64,000 nt of DNA, from NCBI RefSeq assembly GCF_003344885.1, contig NZ_CP031155.1:1268001-1332000 (forward strand), written 5' to 3'. Under the pieces are notes generated by a model. The model did no database searches. It was given only the letters and a program-made list of their open reading frames with translations, and was not told the DNA's origin. The position numbers were made by a program, and so were the translations under genes. This stretch comes from Altererythrobacter sp. ZODW24 (GTDB lineage: Bacteria; Pseudomonadota; Alphaproteobacteria; Sphingomonadales; Sphingomonadaceae). Below are positions 42,524-55,048 of the stretch, one piece after another. Every line of letters begins with the position of its first letter. Within the stretch, counting starts at the first letter, position 1.

Positions 42524-43498
42524 TTAGCCCGCTTGCATGCCATTCATGCGGCCAAGGATTGCCTCGGCATCGCGCATAATGCCGTCGATCAATTCCTGAC
42601 ACGTTGGGATGTCGTTGATCAGGCCAGCGACCATGCCGCAGCTCCATGCGCCCTTATCCATGTCGCCTTCTTGCATGATCGAAGGATAGACGCCCGCAAC
42701 CTCTGGCAGAATGTCCTGGATCGTGAGCGCGTCGCCGAGCTCCTTTTCCTTCTCGAGCAGGCGCTCGACCGCGGAATTGTTCAGAACCCGTTCGGTGTTG
42801 CGCAACCCGCGCATCACCAGCCGTGTGTCGAGCTCGCTCGCCGCAACGATGGCCTCTTTCACATTCTGGTGAACCGGCGCTTCTTTGGTCGCGATAAAGC
42901 GCGTCCCCATATTCATACCCTGCGCGCCCATGGCGAGCGAGGCCACCAGGCTGCGTCCGTCCGCCATACCGCCCGATGATACGAAGGGAATCTCCAGCTC
43001 ATCCGCAGCGCGGGGCAGCAGAATGAAGTTCGGCACATCATCTTCGCCCGGGTGGCCGCCGCATTCAAAACCGTCGACCGAAACCGCGTCGCAGCCAATG
43101 TCTTGTGCCTTCAGCGAATGGCGCACGCTGGTGCATTTATGGATCACCTTGATCCCGGCATCTTTGAGCGGTGGCAGCAGTTCGACTGGATTGCGACCTG
43201 CCGTCTCGACCACCTTCACGCCGCCATCAATCACAGCCTGCACAATGCCCGGGTAATCAGGCGGTGTCAGCGTTGGCAGGATCGTGATGTTCACGCCGAA
43301 CGGCTTGTCTGTCATATCCTTGCAGCGCGCGATTTCATTGGCGAGATCGGCAGGCGTCTTTTGCGTCAAACCCGTAATGATCCCCAGCCCGCCAGCATTG
43401 GAAACCGCTGCAGCCATTTCGGCAAAGCCGACCCAGTGCATACCGCCCTGAATAATCGGGTGCTCGATGCCAAACATTTCGGTAATTGCGGTCTTCAT
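42524..43498 (-). CDS. Nitronate monooxygenase / 2-nitropropane dioxygenase-like flavoprotein
   Basis: 324-residue FMN TIM-barrel. GIEHPIIQGGMHWVG at the N-terminus, GFECGGHPGEDD and the SGGMADGRSLVASLAMGAQG phosphate-binding segment define the NPD family. Similar enzymes include nitronate monooxygenases and the enoyl-reductase-like FabK; the class cannot be settled by sight. The start at 43498 (MKTAITEMFG) lies near divergent transcription of the SDR gene. The stop lies 4 nt beyond the duplicated DUF924 tail. Confidence 0.88.
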   Translation of the reverse strand: MKTAITEMFGIEHPIIQGGMHWVGFAEMAAAVSNAGGLGIITGLTQKTPADLANEIARCKDMTDKPFGVNITILPTLTPPDYPGIVQAVIDGGVKVVETAGRNPVELLPPLKDAGIKVIHKCTSVRHSLKAQDIGCDAVSVDGFECGGHPGEDDVPNFILLPRAADELEIPFVSSGGMADGRSLVASLAMGAQGMNMGTRFIATKEAPVHQNVKEAIVAASELDTRLVMRGLRNTERVLNNSAVERLLEKEKELGDALTIQDILPEVAGVYPSIMQEGDMDKGAWSCGMVAGLINDIPTCQELIDGIMRDAEAILGRMNGMQAG

Positions 43499-43595
43499 TA
43501 TGCTTCCTCTCGCTTTTGTTGCCCGGTTGAATGAGGCAGAAATGCGTGTCTCGCAAGTGTAGGCCCCAGCATGCCGGGATGCCGTAACGTAAAGC

Positions 43596-43620
43596 CAGCA
43601 GATGCTTGCATTATCTGCTG
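43596..43620. repeat. Hairpin in the NPD/SDR divergent region
   Basis: CAGCAGAT (43596-43603) pairs with ATCTGCTG (43613-43620). Together with the inner ATGC-TT-GCAT it forms a nested palindrome of about 25 bp, placed between the two divergent genes. Likely an operator; the regulator is unknown. Confidence 0.45.
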
Positions 43621-43661
43621 CTGGAGCCGAACATGTCGCCACAGATATGAGAGGAAATCAC

Positions 43662-44627
43662 ATGGTCTCGCCGCAAAGCCCCATCGAATCGCCATTTGGC
43701 AACCGCACCACTGCAGCAGAGGTTGCAGCTGGCATCGATCTCGCTGGCAAGAACGTCGTTGTGACCGGCGGATATTCAGGTCTTGGTACTGAGACTGTTC
43801 GGGCTTTGGCGGGCGCAGGCGCACATGTGATCGTGGGCGCACGCCGGCCGGATGCAGCGGAGGAAGTGCTGAGCGAGATGGAAGGCACCATCACGATCCT
43901 CGCGCTCGATCTCTCCGATCCAGCATCAATCGACGAGTTTGCGGGCGAAGTAACCAAGCTGTTCGACCAGATCGACATATTGGTGAACAATGCAGCGATC
44001 ATGGCCAACCCGCTGACTCGAGATGCGCGTGGATATGAAAGTCAGTTCGCTACCAATCACCTTGGTCACTTCCAAATGACCGAACGCCTGTGGCCGCTGC
44101 TCGTTGCAGCAAAGGGGGCGCGCGTTGTGGCGGTATCCTCGGTCGGGCACCGGTTGAACGGCCTTGATCTGGATGACCTGAACTTCGAACGCCGCGAATA
44201 TTCCAAATGGCCCGCATACGGCCAGGCCAAGTCGGCCAATGCTCTATTCGCGCTGCAATTGGACAAGCTGGGCGAGCCGCACGGGGTGCGCGCATTCGCG
44301 GTCCATCCAGGTGGTATCGTGACCCCACTCCAACGCCATCTCACCATGGAAGAGCAAGTGGCGATGGGCTGGTTTGACGAAGACGGCAATACGCACGAGT
44401 CCTTCAAAACCGTCGAGCAAGGCGCGGCCACCAGCGTGTGGTGTGCAGTGTCGCCGCTGCTGGACGGCATGGGCGGCGTCTATTGCGAAGATTGCAATCT
44501 CGGCGCGATGGCAACCGAAGAAACGCCGCGCGGTTCGGGTGTCTCACCGCACATCCGCGACGAAGCGCTGGCCGAAGGTTTGTGGGCGAAGTCGGAAGAG
44601 CTAACGGGGGTTGAGTTTAGCGCCTAA
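43662..44627 (+). CDS. Short-chain dehydrogenase/reductase (retinol-dehydrogenase-like)
   Basis: 321 residues starting at 43662 with GAGG 7 nt upstream. VVVTGGYSGLGTETVRAL holds the TGxxxGxG cofactor motif, VNNAAIMA the NNAG box, and YGQAKSANALFA the catalytic YxxxK with Ser upstream in VSSVGH. Length and the ATEE/GVSP tail suggest the RDH/WWOX-like subgroup. NADP or NAD specificity is not clear. Its 3' end overlaps the convergent glycosylase gene by 11 nt. Confidence 0.9.
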   Translation: MVSPQSPIESPFGNRTTAAEVAAGIDLAGKNVVVTGGYSGLGTETVRALAGAGAHVIVGARRPDAAEEVLSEMEGTITILALDLSDPASIDEFAGEVTKLFDQIDILVNNAAIMANPLTRDARGYESQFATNHLGHFQMTERLWPLLVAAKGARVVAVSSVGHRLNGLDLDDLNFERREYSKWPAYGQAKSANALFALQLDKLGEPHGVRAFAVHPGGIVTPLQRHLTMEEQVAMGWFDEDGNTHESFKTVEQGAATSVWCAVSPLLDGMGGVYCEDCNLGAMATEETPRGSGVSPHIRDEALAEGLWAKSEELTGVEFSA

Positions 44628-45321
44628 CCGAAGCGAAGTCGCAAAGCTCTGCCACGGGACAGCGCGCGCATTGCGGATTGGTCGGGCGGCATATTTTCTG
44701 TCCTAACTTCTTCACCAGCATATGATGTTCGTCCATGTCAGCTGCTGACCAGTCGTCAGGCATAATCGGCATCAAAGCATTATAGGCCCGCGCGGTGTCG
44801 GCTTTAGTAGGGACCAGCCCCATGCGCTGCATGATCCGGCGGTGATGGCTGTCGATCACCATCGCGCGGCGAGCAAAAGCACTGGTGTTCATCACCTGCG
44901 CGGCGATCTTTCGCGCCACGCCTGGCATCGTCTCAAGCCACATCATAGCGTCGGCGGTTGATTGGTTGGACAGATGGCGAAGATCGACCTCACCGCGTTC
45001 GGTGATGATAGTTTGCAGGCAGTCTATCAATCGTCGCGCCGACTGCTCAGGGAATGTTTGATTTGAAAGAATTTCCGTCACTTCGCTGAGCTCAGCCTCG
45101 GCAACGGCCTCCCACGATCCAAACCGCTCCAATAGTTGGTCAGTGGCAGCATTCGAAACTGCCGTCTTAGTCCGCGCGCCGATTACGCCCTGAACCAAGG
45201 TCCAGACGGGATCCACGCGTTTGGTATGAGGGCGTTGAATTCGCCCGAACCATTCGATCAAGTGAGCGTGGGTTTCTCGCAAGCGCTCCGTCTGAGGATC
45301 ATTCTCGAAGGTCAGCTGCAT
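44617..45321 (-). CDS. Endonuclease III-like HhH-GPD DNA glycosylase with 4Fe-4S cluster
   Basis: 234 residues. The helix-hairpin-helix MPGVARKIA holds the catalytic Lys and VIDSHHRRIMQR the catalytic Asp, so bifunctional glycosylase/AP-lyase chemistry is likely. CRPTNPQCARCPVAELC gives the C-x6-C-x2-C-x5-C cluster. It differs from Nth itself in the helical N-terminus, so a second, paralogous base-excision glycosylase is likely. It lies 15 nt downstream of the lipoprotein gene that follows guaA. Confidence 0.9.
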   Translation of the reverse strand: MQLTFENDPQTERLRETHAHLIEWFGRIQRPHTKRVDPVWTLVQGVIGARTKTAVSNAATDQLLERFGSWEAVAEAELSEVTEILSNQTFPEQSARRLIDCLQTIITERGEVDLRHLSNQSTADAMMWLETMPGVARKIAAQVMNTSAFARRAMVIDSHHRRIMQRMGLVPTKADTARAYNALMPIMPDDWSAADMDEHHMLVKKLGQKICRPTNPQCARCPVAELCDFASVRR

Positions 45322-45336
45322 GGGCTAACTGCGCCA

Positions 45337-46194
45337 TCACTGCTTTGGCGAGAAACGGTCCGCAAAGTCCTGCACTCCGGCCATATCTACAAAGCCGAAA
45401 ATCCAAGCGGCTTCGACCGTGTCAGAGAAATCGAGCCCACCGGCCTTCACGGCCGGATTGTCATAGCCTGAAAAACCATTGTGCTTGAGCGACAGGCGCC
45501 TTGCCTCGGCCCATGCGGCGCCGTGCTCGGGATGCGCCAACAGCTGTGCCCATGCACTGCCGTCGGGCGTATTATATGCGGGCGTGCCATTATCGGGGAA
45601 ATTCCCGTCAGCGATCTTGTGGTAGTTCGCCTCTGTCTTGGCAAAGGCCAGTGCTGCGGGCGTCGTAACGCTTTCATTCCAATCACTGTGCTGCACGACA
45701 TGAACCTTGCCGCGAAGTTCGGCGGGAAGCTTCATCAACACCTTCGCCGTCACATCGGATTGCCCCGCTTCGGTGATCCAAACTTGACCGCCCCCCGCAA
45801 TAGTCAGTTTCGCCTTCTCGGTGAGAGCCAAAACAGCAACGTTCTGATCGGCATGTGCGTCGACCCAGTTTTCACCAAACGAAAGATCGAACAGCAGTTT
45901 GGCGGGCAGAAAATCACCGTCCTGCGTGCCGTAAGCTCCTGCGGTCGCAATATAGTTCACGCATGAGAACGCTGGATCGCGCAAAACCGTGCCGAGTGCA
46001 GCCACTGCTTGCAGATCATCGACATCCGGCTTGCTGTCGTAATTAGCGATTAGCAAATCACGAGCTGGATCAAACTGTCCGATCTTTGACGCGGTCGCGC
46101 AAGTCTCAGCAGGAGCGGATGGCTGCAGCGCCGCGCATCCAGCTAGCGGTATTGCAGCAAACACTGCGATGATGGCGGTTTGCTTCAATCCCAT
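45337..46194 (-). CDS. Lipoprotein with nucleoside-hydrolase-like fold
   Basis: 285 residues. Lipobox LAGC at Cys20, so a membrane-anchored periplasmic protein. ANYDSKPDVDDLQAV resembles the DxDPGxDD calcium motif of inosine-uridine nucleoside hydrolases, but the third Asp position is Lys55, and the rest of the family is hard to follow. A periplasmic ribohydrolase-like fold with altered chemistry is inferred. It lies 3 nt after guaA and 15 nt before the glycosylase gene, a nucleotide-related setting that fits. Confidence 0.72.
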   Translation of the reverse strand: MGLKQTAIIAVFAAIPLAGCAALQPSAPAETCATASKIGQFDPARDLLIANYDSKPDVDDLQAVAALGTVLRDPAFSCVNYIATAGAYGTQDGDFLPAKLLFDLSFGENWVDAHADQNVAVLALTEKAKLTIAGGGQVWITEAGQSDVTAKVLMKLPAELRGKVHVVQHSDWNESVTTPAALAFAKTEANYHKIADGNFPDNGTPAYNTPDGSAWAQLLAHPEHGAAWAEARRLSLKHNGFSGYDNPAVKAGGLDFSDTVEAAWIFGFVDMAGVQDFADRFSPKQ

Positions 46195-46197
46195 AAC

Positions 46198-47775
46198 TCA
46201 CTCCCACTCAATCGTCCCGGGCGGTTTGCTGGTGTAGTCATAGACCACTCGGTTGATGCCTTGAACTTCGTTGATGATGCGGGTCGATACCGCGCTCAGG
46301 AAGCTGGCGTCGAAGGGATAGATGTCGGCGGTCATGCCGTCGGTGCTGGTCACTGCGCGCAGGGCGCAGACATTGTCGTAAGTGCGGCTGTCGCCCATCA
46401 CGCCGACGGTTTTGACCGGCAGCAGCACCGCGAAGGCTTGCCAGATCGCGTCATAGAGGCCGGCGTTGCGGATTTCTTCGAGATAGATCGCATCGGCTTT
46501 GCGCAAGATGTCGCAGCGCTCTTCGGTGACTTCGCCGGGGATGCGGATTGCCAGACCCGGGCCGGGGAACGGGTGACGGCCGACAAAGATATCGGGAAGG
46601 CCCAGCTCGCGGCCAAGATCGCGGACTTCGTCCTTGAACAGCTCGCGCAAAGGTTCGACCAACTGCATATTCATGCGTTCGGGTAAGCCGCCAACATTGT
46701 GGTGGCTCTTGATTGTTACGCTCGGACCACCGGTGAAACTCACACTTTCGATCACATCCGGATAAAGCGTGCCCTGCGCGAGGAAATCCGCCCCGCCGAT
46801 GGCCTTGGCCTCGCCTTCGAACACATCAATAAAGGTCTTGCCGATGAATTTGCGTTTCTTCTCCGGATCGGTCTCACCCTTGAGACCACCGAGGAACATT
46901 TCGCTCACATCCTTATGGATCAGCGGAATATTGTAATGGTCGCGGAACAGGGTGACGACCTGCTCGGCCTCATTCATCCGCATCAAGCCGTGATCGACGA
47001 AGACGCAGGTCAACTGCTCGCCAATCGCTTCGTGGATCAGGACCGCTGCGACCGCACTATCGACGCCGCCGCTAAGTCCGCAAATGACTTTGCCGTCACC
47101 GACTTGGGCACGGATTTCGTCGATCTTGGTCTTGCGGAACTCGGCCATCGTCCAGTCGCCTTTGAGGCCGCAGACGTGGCGCACGAAATTGGCAATCAGC
47201 TTCGCGCCATCGGGGGTGTGGACGACTTCTGGGTGAAACTGCGTACCGTAAAACTTGCGTTTCTCGTCAGCGATCACGGCAAAGGGCGCGCCGTCACTGG
47301 TGGCGACAATATCGAATCCGTCAGCAAAGCGCGTGACCTTGTCGCCGTGGCTCATCCACACTTGGTGGCGGTCGCCAACGTCCCAAAGGCCATCGAACAG
47401 GGCGCATTCCTCGGTAACCGTCAGGAACGCGCGGCCGAACTCGCCGCCATCACCGGTTTCGTGGCCGGGCCGCACTTCGCCGCCCAGCTGATGCGTCATG
47501 ACTTGCTGGCCGTAGCAAATGCCAAGGATCGGCAGACCTGCCTCAAACAACATCTGCGGCGCGCGCGGACTGCCTTCTTCGGGAACACCAGCCGGCGAGC
47601 CCGACAGGATGATGCCCTTCGGTTTCATCCGGTTGAACGCCTCTTCGGCCATGCTGAAGGGCGCAATCTCGGAGTAAACCCCCGCTTCACGCACGCGGCG
47701 CGCGATAAGTTGGGTCACCTGACTGCCGAAGTCGACGATCAGGATAGAATCGGGCGTGTTATCTGATGCGCTCAT
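46198..47775 (-). CDS. guaA: GMP synthase (glutamine-hydrolysing)
   Basis: Converts XMP to GMP. 525 residues with the amidotransferase domain (about 1-200, with ILGICYGQQ nucleophile Cys and [12 protein letters not shown]), the ATP-PPase with PP-loop [13 protein letters not shown], and the C-terminal dimerisation domain ending [11 protein letters not shown]. All motifs intact. It heads a likely operon with the nucleoside-hydrolase-like lipoprotein and the glycosylase. Confidence 0.98.
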   Translation of the reverse strand: MSASDNTPDSILIVDFGSQVTQLIARRVREAGVYSEIAPFSMAEEAFNRMKPKGIILSGSPAGVPEEGSPRAPQMLFEAGLPILGICYGQQVMTHQLGGEVRPGHETGDGGEFGRAFLTVTEECALFDGLWDVGDRHQVWMSHGDKVTRFADGFDIVATSDGAPFAVIADEKRKFYGTQFHPEVVHTPDGAKLIANFVRHVCGLKGDWTMAEFRKTKIDEIRAQVGDGKVICGLSGGVDSAVAAVLIHEAIGEQLTCVFVDHGLMRMNEAEQVVTLFRDHYNIPLIHKDVSEMFLGGLKGETDPEKKRKFIGKTFIDVFEGEAKAIGGADFLAQGTLYPDVIESVSFTGGPSVTIKSHHNVGGLPERMNMQLVEPLRELFKDEVRDLGRELGLPDIFVGRHPFPGPGLAIRIPGEVTEERCDILRKADAIYLEEIRNAGLYDAIWQAFAVLLPVKTVGVMGDSRTYDNVCALRAVTSTDGMTADIYPFDASFLSAVSTRIINEVQGINRVVYDYTSKPPGTIEWE

Positions 47776-47998
47776 TGGGGCGGGTTAGGTGCGCCCCGCC
47801 CCGCTGTCCAGATAGGGCGGAGCAGGCACACACAAGCCAGATGCAAGAAGCGCAAACAGTCAGTTGAATTTTACGCAACACACGGCGCTGTTATCGCAAT
47901 TGAGAAAGCCCCGCGAAACATTACTTCAAGTCTCGACAGCTTAGTTACGCGCCATTCGGGCGCATGATTCGGCTCCGACGCCATAAAGGAGAAAACCC

Positions 47999-48082
47999 AT
48001 GCGTCTCTTCGTGATCAAATTTATTCCAGTAATCGTCGCTACTTCGGTCAGCGGCCTCATGTTTTCCGCCGCGCTCGTTTGA
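47999..48082 (+). CDS. Putative small membrane peptide (27 aa)
   Basis: 27 residues (MRLFVIKFIPVIVATSVSGL continuing to FSAALV) with one hydrophobic span. AGGAG lies 8 nt before the ATG and a long hairpin with T-run follows the stop, so a complete tiny transcription unit is visible. Too short for statistical proof; its promoter-to-terminator arrangement in an otherwise empty 430-bp gap supports it. Confidence 0.6.
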   Translation: MRLFVIKFIPVIVATSVSGLMFSAALV

Positions 48083-48102
48083 GCCAACCGCGGAAATAAA
48101 CG

Positions 48103-48169
48103 GGCGGCCGCCCCCTCTCTCCCCCAAGTCCCTTTGGAGTCCCCCCAGACACCAAGCGGGGCGGCCGTC
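48103..48169 (+). terminator. Large hairpin with T-run after the 27-aa gene
   Basis: GGCGGCCGCCCC (48103-48114) pairs with GGGGCGGCCGTC (48158-48169) at 11 of 12 positions, enclosing a C-rich loop of about 43 nt, followed by CTACTTTT. Likely a transcription terminator. Confidence 0.6.
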
Positions 48170-48171
48170 TA

Positions 48172-48212
48172 CTTTTCCAAGAACCTCAATCTATTCCGCT
48201 TTTCCAAGAACC

Positions 48213-48226
<14 letters not shown>
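48172..48226. repeat. Exact tandem duplication of 27 bp at the 3' end of the ligase gene
   Basis: A 27-nt unit (48172-48198) is repeated immediately (48199-48225). The second copy contains the last codons (GGID) and TGA stop of the ligase gene on the minus strand; the first copy is downstream of the stop, so the protein is unchanged. Confidence 0.85.
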
Positions 48227-52459
<4,233 letters not shown>

Positions 52460-52468
52460 CCCTTAGGC

Positions 52469-53515
52469 TCAGTCTGATTTGGCCTCAGACTGAGCCGGCG
52501 GCGGCAAAGCTTCCATCACAGCCCACATCGCTTTGAAGCTGTTCTCGTAAGCGTCCTTCTTGTTGTAGTTGCGAGCCTGGATAACGATCACAGCGTCGTA
52601 GTCACGGTAGATGGATACTATGTTGCCGCCATTGCCGCGCATCATCCAGCTCGGCTCGAAGCCGCGTGGTGATTTGACCGGAGTGAACCACCACAGGTAA
52701 CCGTAACGGACATATTCACTCAGCCGCACATGCGGCGTCAGCATGCGGTCGACCCATTCTTTGCTAACGATCTGCGTGTCACCGTGGGTTCCGCCATCAA
52801 GCACCATGCGGCCAATTACCGCCAGATCCCTGGCGCGCATTTCTATCTGTCCACCTGACTGGATTTCGCCCGAACGGGAGCTGCGCCACTTCACATTGTC
52901 GATCCCCAGTGGTTCGAAAATATGCTGCGCCATATAGGCGTCAAAGCGTTGTCCGCTAACCTCCTGCACAACTTGGCCGAGCAGGAACACTCCGGCGGTG
53001 CAGTAGGAATAGCGCCCCTGCCCATCAGCATCGCGCTGATAAGTATCGTCGAGCGGAAGCGTCATGGCAAAATCGCGCCAGACCCGCGTGCGGTACATGC
53101 GCTCTTCCTGCCCGGGCGACTTCCGGTTCTGATCATTACAATCGAGCGCCGAGGACATGGTCAACAAATCATGCACCGTGATTCTATTGCGGAGATCGTC
53201 CTCTGCACTGCCCAGCAAAGGCCAGACCTTGGTGTCCGTGGTCAACTTCCCATCGTCGACCAAAGTCCCAATCGCGAGGGCCGTCAGCGACTTTCCGGCT
53301 GAACGTATATCGGTGCGCCGGTCAGCGGCCTTCCCATCATAGCGCTTGGAAAGCACCGTTTCACCGCCTTGCTCGACTTCAACGGCTACGAACTTGCCAA
53401 ACTCGCCAGCTTTGATCGAGCGGTCGAGCGCAGGAATGGCGATTTGGGCATGTGCAGCAGGCGCTATCCATGCGGCGAAGGCGACTAGAATGATGGCGAA
53501 TTGCTGTGCCCGCAT
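52469..53515 (-). CDS. Serine hydrolase of the beta-lactamase / PBP family, exported
   Basis: 348 residues with signal peptide (about 1-23, HA). SAGKS is the SxxK nucleophile; the second box reads YSYCTAG where most relatives have Y-x-N, so Asn is replaced; a GNGGN segment stands in for the third box. Probably a hydrolase of the esterase type, third of its kind in the window. It lies convergent to gyrB with 9 nt between, and 68 nt from the isomerase gene. Confidence 0.86.
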   Translation of the reverse strand: MRAQQFAIILVAFAAWIAPAAHAQIAIPALDRSIKAGEFGKFVAVEVEQGGETVLSKRYDGKAADRRTDIRSAGKSLTALAIGTLVDDGKLTTDTKVWPLLGSAEDDLRNRITVHDLLTMSSALDCNDQNRKSPGQEERMYRTRVWRDFAMTLPLDDTYQRDADGQGRYSYCTAGVFLLGQVVQEVSGQRFDAYMAQHIFEPLGIDNVKWRSSRSGEIQSGGQIEMRARDLAVIGRMVLDGGTHGDTQIVSKEWVDRMLTPHVRLSEYVRYGYLWWFTPVKSPRGFEPSWMMRGNGGNIVSIYRDYDAVIVIQARNYNKKDAYENSFKAMWAVMEALPPPAQSEAKSD

Positions 53516-53583
53516 CGGCTATGCTCCCGTGTGGAGGAAGCATTCGCATCATCCCGATTAAGCCCGCATGACCGGTCGATGCT

Positions 53584-54186
53584 TCAGCCCTGCAACTCTG
53601 TCTCGATCTGGCCGAGCCGTTCTTTGCCGAAGAACATTTCATCGCCGATGTAGAATGTCGGAATGCCGAAGGCACCGCGTTCCACGCCTCCAGAAGTGTT
53701 GTCCACGAGGCGTTGCTTGATTGCCGCATCCTGCGTCTTGGCGAGCAGTGCTGCAGCGTCGAATTCGCTGTTGGCGAGCAGTTCGGTCACTATTTCTGCA
53801 TCAGCAACATTGGTGCCATTCTCCCAGATATGCGGGAGAAAGAAATCGATCAGCTCCATTTCCCGTCCATCATCCGTCGCCGCCACTAGCAGCCGTTGAA
53901 GCAGAATCGAATTGAACGGGAAGTTCGGGTTCATCGTGAAGCGGTCCATCCCATGCACTTTGATGAAGCGGTTCATTTCCAGCATCGCATAGGCGTTCTT
54001 GCCCTTCACTTCGCCATCGCGGATGAATGGCGGCGCGTTGCCAGTCAGCTTGTGCATTCCGCCCAAAAAGACAGGAGTAACTTTGATCTTCGCACCTGTG
54101 CGGGCCGCGATATCCTTTAGCGGTTGCCACACCAGATAAGCGTTGGGGCTGACGAAATCGAACAGCAGTTCCACGGTCTTGCTCAT
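53584..54186 (-). CDS. 2-hydroxychromene-2-carboxylate isomerase family protein (DsbA-like)
   Basis: 200 residues in the DsbA/GST-kappa thioredoxin fold. LLFDFVSPNAYL carries the catalytic Ser of the HCCA-isomerase family in place of a CxxC; IPTFYIGDEMFFG is the cis-Pro motif. Glutathione-dependent isomerisation of an aromatic-ring breakdown product is known for NahD-like members, but broader thiol-transferase roles are possible. Starts 2 nt after the SDR stop, so co-transcribed. Confidence 0.88.
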   Translation of the reverse strand: MSKTVELLFDFVSPNAYLVWQPLKDIAARTGAKIKVTPVFLGGMHKLTGNAPPFIRDGEVKGKNAYAMLEMNRFIKVHGMDRFTMNPNFPFNSILLQRLLVAATDDGREMELIDFFLPHIWENGTNVADAEIVTELLANSEFDAAALLAKTQDAAIKQRLVDNTSGGVERGAFGIPTFYIGDEMFFGKERLGQIETELQG

Positions 54187-54188
54187 GA

Positions 54189-54929
54189 TCAAAAACTCTC
54201 TGTCCAAGGTCGCAGATCTAGCTCATGCGTCCATGCCGAGCGGGGCTGCTTCCATAAGTTTACATAGGCCGCCGCGACATCATCAGGGGCAAGTATTTTC
54301 CCCTGTTCGGCGCGCTCCGCCACATCTGCGAAGTTCTCACGTGCGAATTTGCCGTCCATCAGCCCGTCAACAATTGTGTGCGCCACGTGCACGCCTTCCG
54401 GCCCCAATTCGCGGGCCATACTTTGGGCGAGCGCGCGCAATGCATGCTTGGCGCTGGCAAAGGCTGAGAAGCCTGCGCTTCCGCGAACAGACGCAGTTGC
54501 CCCGGTGAAGATGATAGTGCCCTGCCCGCGTGGAACCATCACACGCGCTGCCTCACGCCCTGTCAGGAAACCGGCGAATGCGGCCATCTCCCAGACCTTG
54601 CGGTAGACACGCGTGGTGGTGTCGCGGATCGGGAAACGAACGTTAGCGCCAATGTTGAAAACTACGATCTCAAGCGGGCCAATGTCTCGCTCGATCTGAT
54701 TGATGAGTGCAATGACGGCATCTTCGTCGCGCGCATCAACTCCGAATGCGTGCGCCTCTCCTCCGGTGGATTCGATTTCCGCGGCGAGTGCTTCCAGCTC
54801 GGGAAGGTTGCGCTCGCGCCGGCTCAAGCAAACCGCCAGTCCTTCGGCGGCGAAAGAGCGCGCGAGGCTGCTGCCTAGGCCTACTCCGGCGCCCATGATC
54901 AGGCAGCTCTGTTTTGTGCCGTCAGCCAA
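54189..54929 (-). CDS. SDR-family protein lacking the catalytic tyrosine
   Basis: 246 residues with the Rossmann motif GAGVGLGSSLARSF and N-box-like FNIGANVRFP. The active-site YxxxK is replaced by FASAK, with Lys kept and Tyr changed to Phe; the upstream Ser is present in TGATASVRG. Such a change normally abolishes oxidoreductase chemistry or shifts it. Coupled to the isomerase gene, and divergent from the nucleotidase. Confidence 0.87.
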   Translation of the reverse strand: MADGTKQSCLIMGAGVGLGSSLARSFAAEGLAVCLSRRERNLPELEALAAEIESTGGEAHAFGVDARDEDAVIALINQIERDIGPLEIVVFNIGANVRFPIRDTTTRVYRKVWEMAAFAGFLTGREAARVMVPRGQGTIIFTGATASVRGSAGFSAFASAKHALRALAQSMARELGPEGVHVAHTIVDGLMDGKFARENFADVAERAEQGKILAPDDVAAAYVNLWKQPRSAWTHELDLRPWTESF

Positions 54930-55048
54930 ACTTCACCCTCTCGGTTTCTCTTCGCAACTGAGTGGCCCGCAGCGCAGTAAATGTAAATCCCGACCCTATT
55001 TCCCAGAACTGCATTTGCTCTGTCATGCAGCGCCGCTATGGGTTCGCC

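Noticed and set aside
46699-47766. A 355-codon open frame antisense to guaA
   Set aside because: guaA is intact with all motifs; the antisense frame is open because of the GC-skewed codon use and has no recognisable motif.
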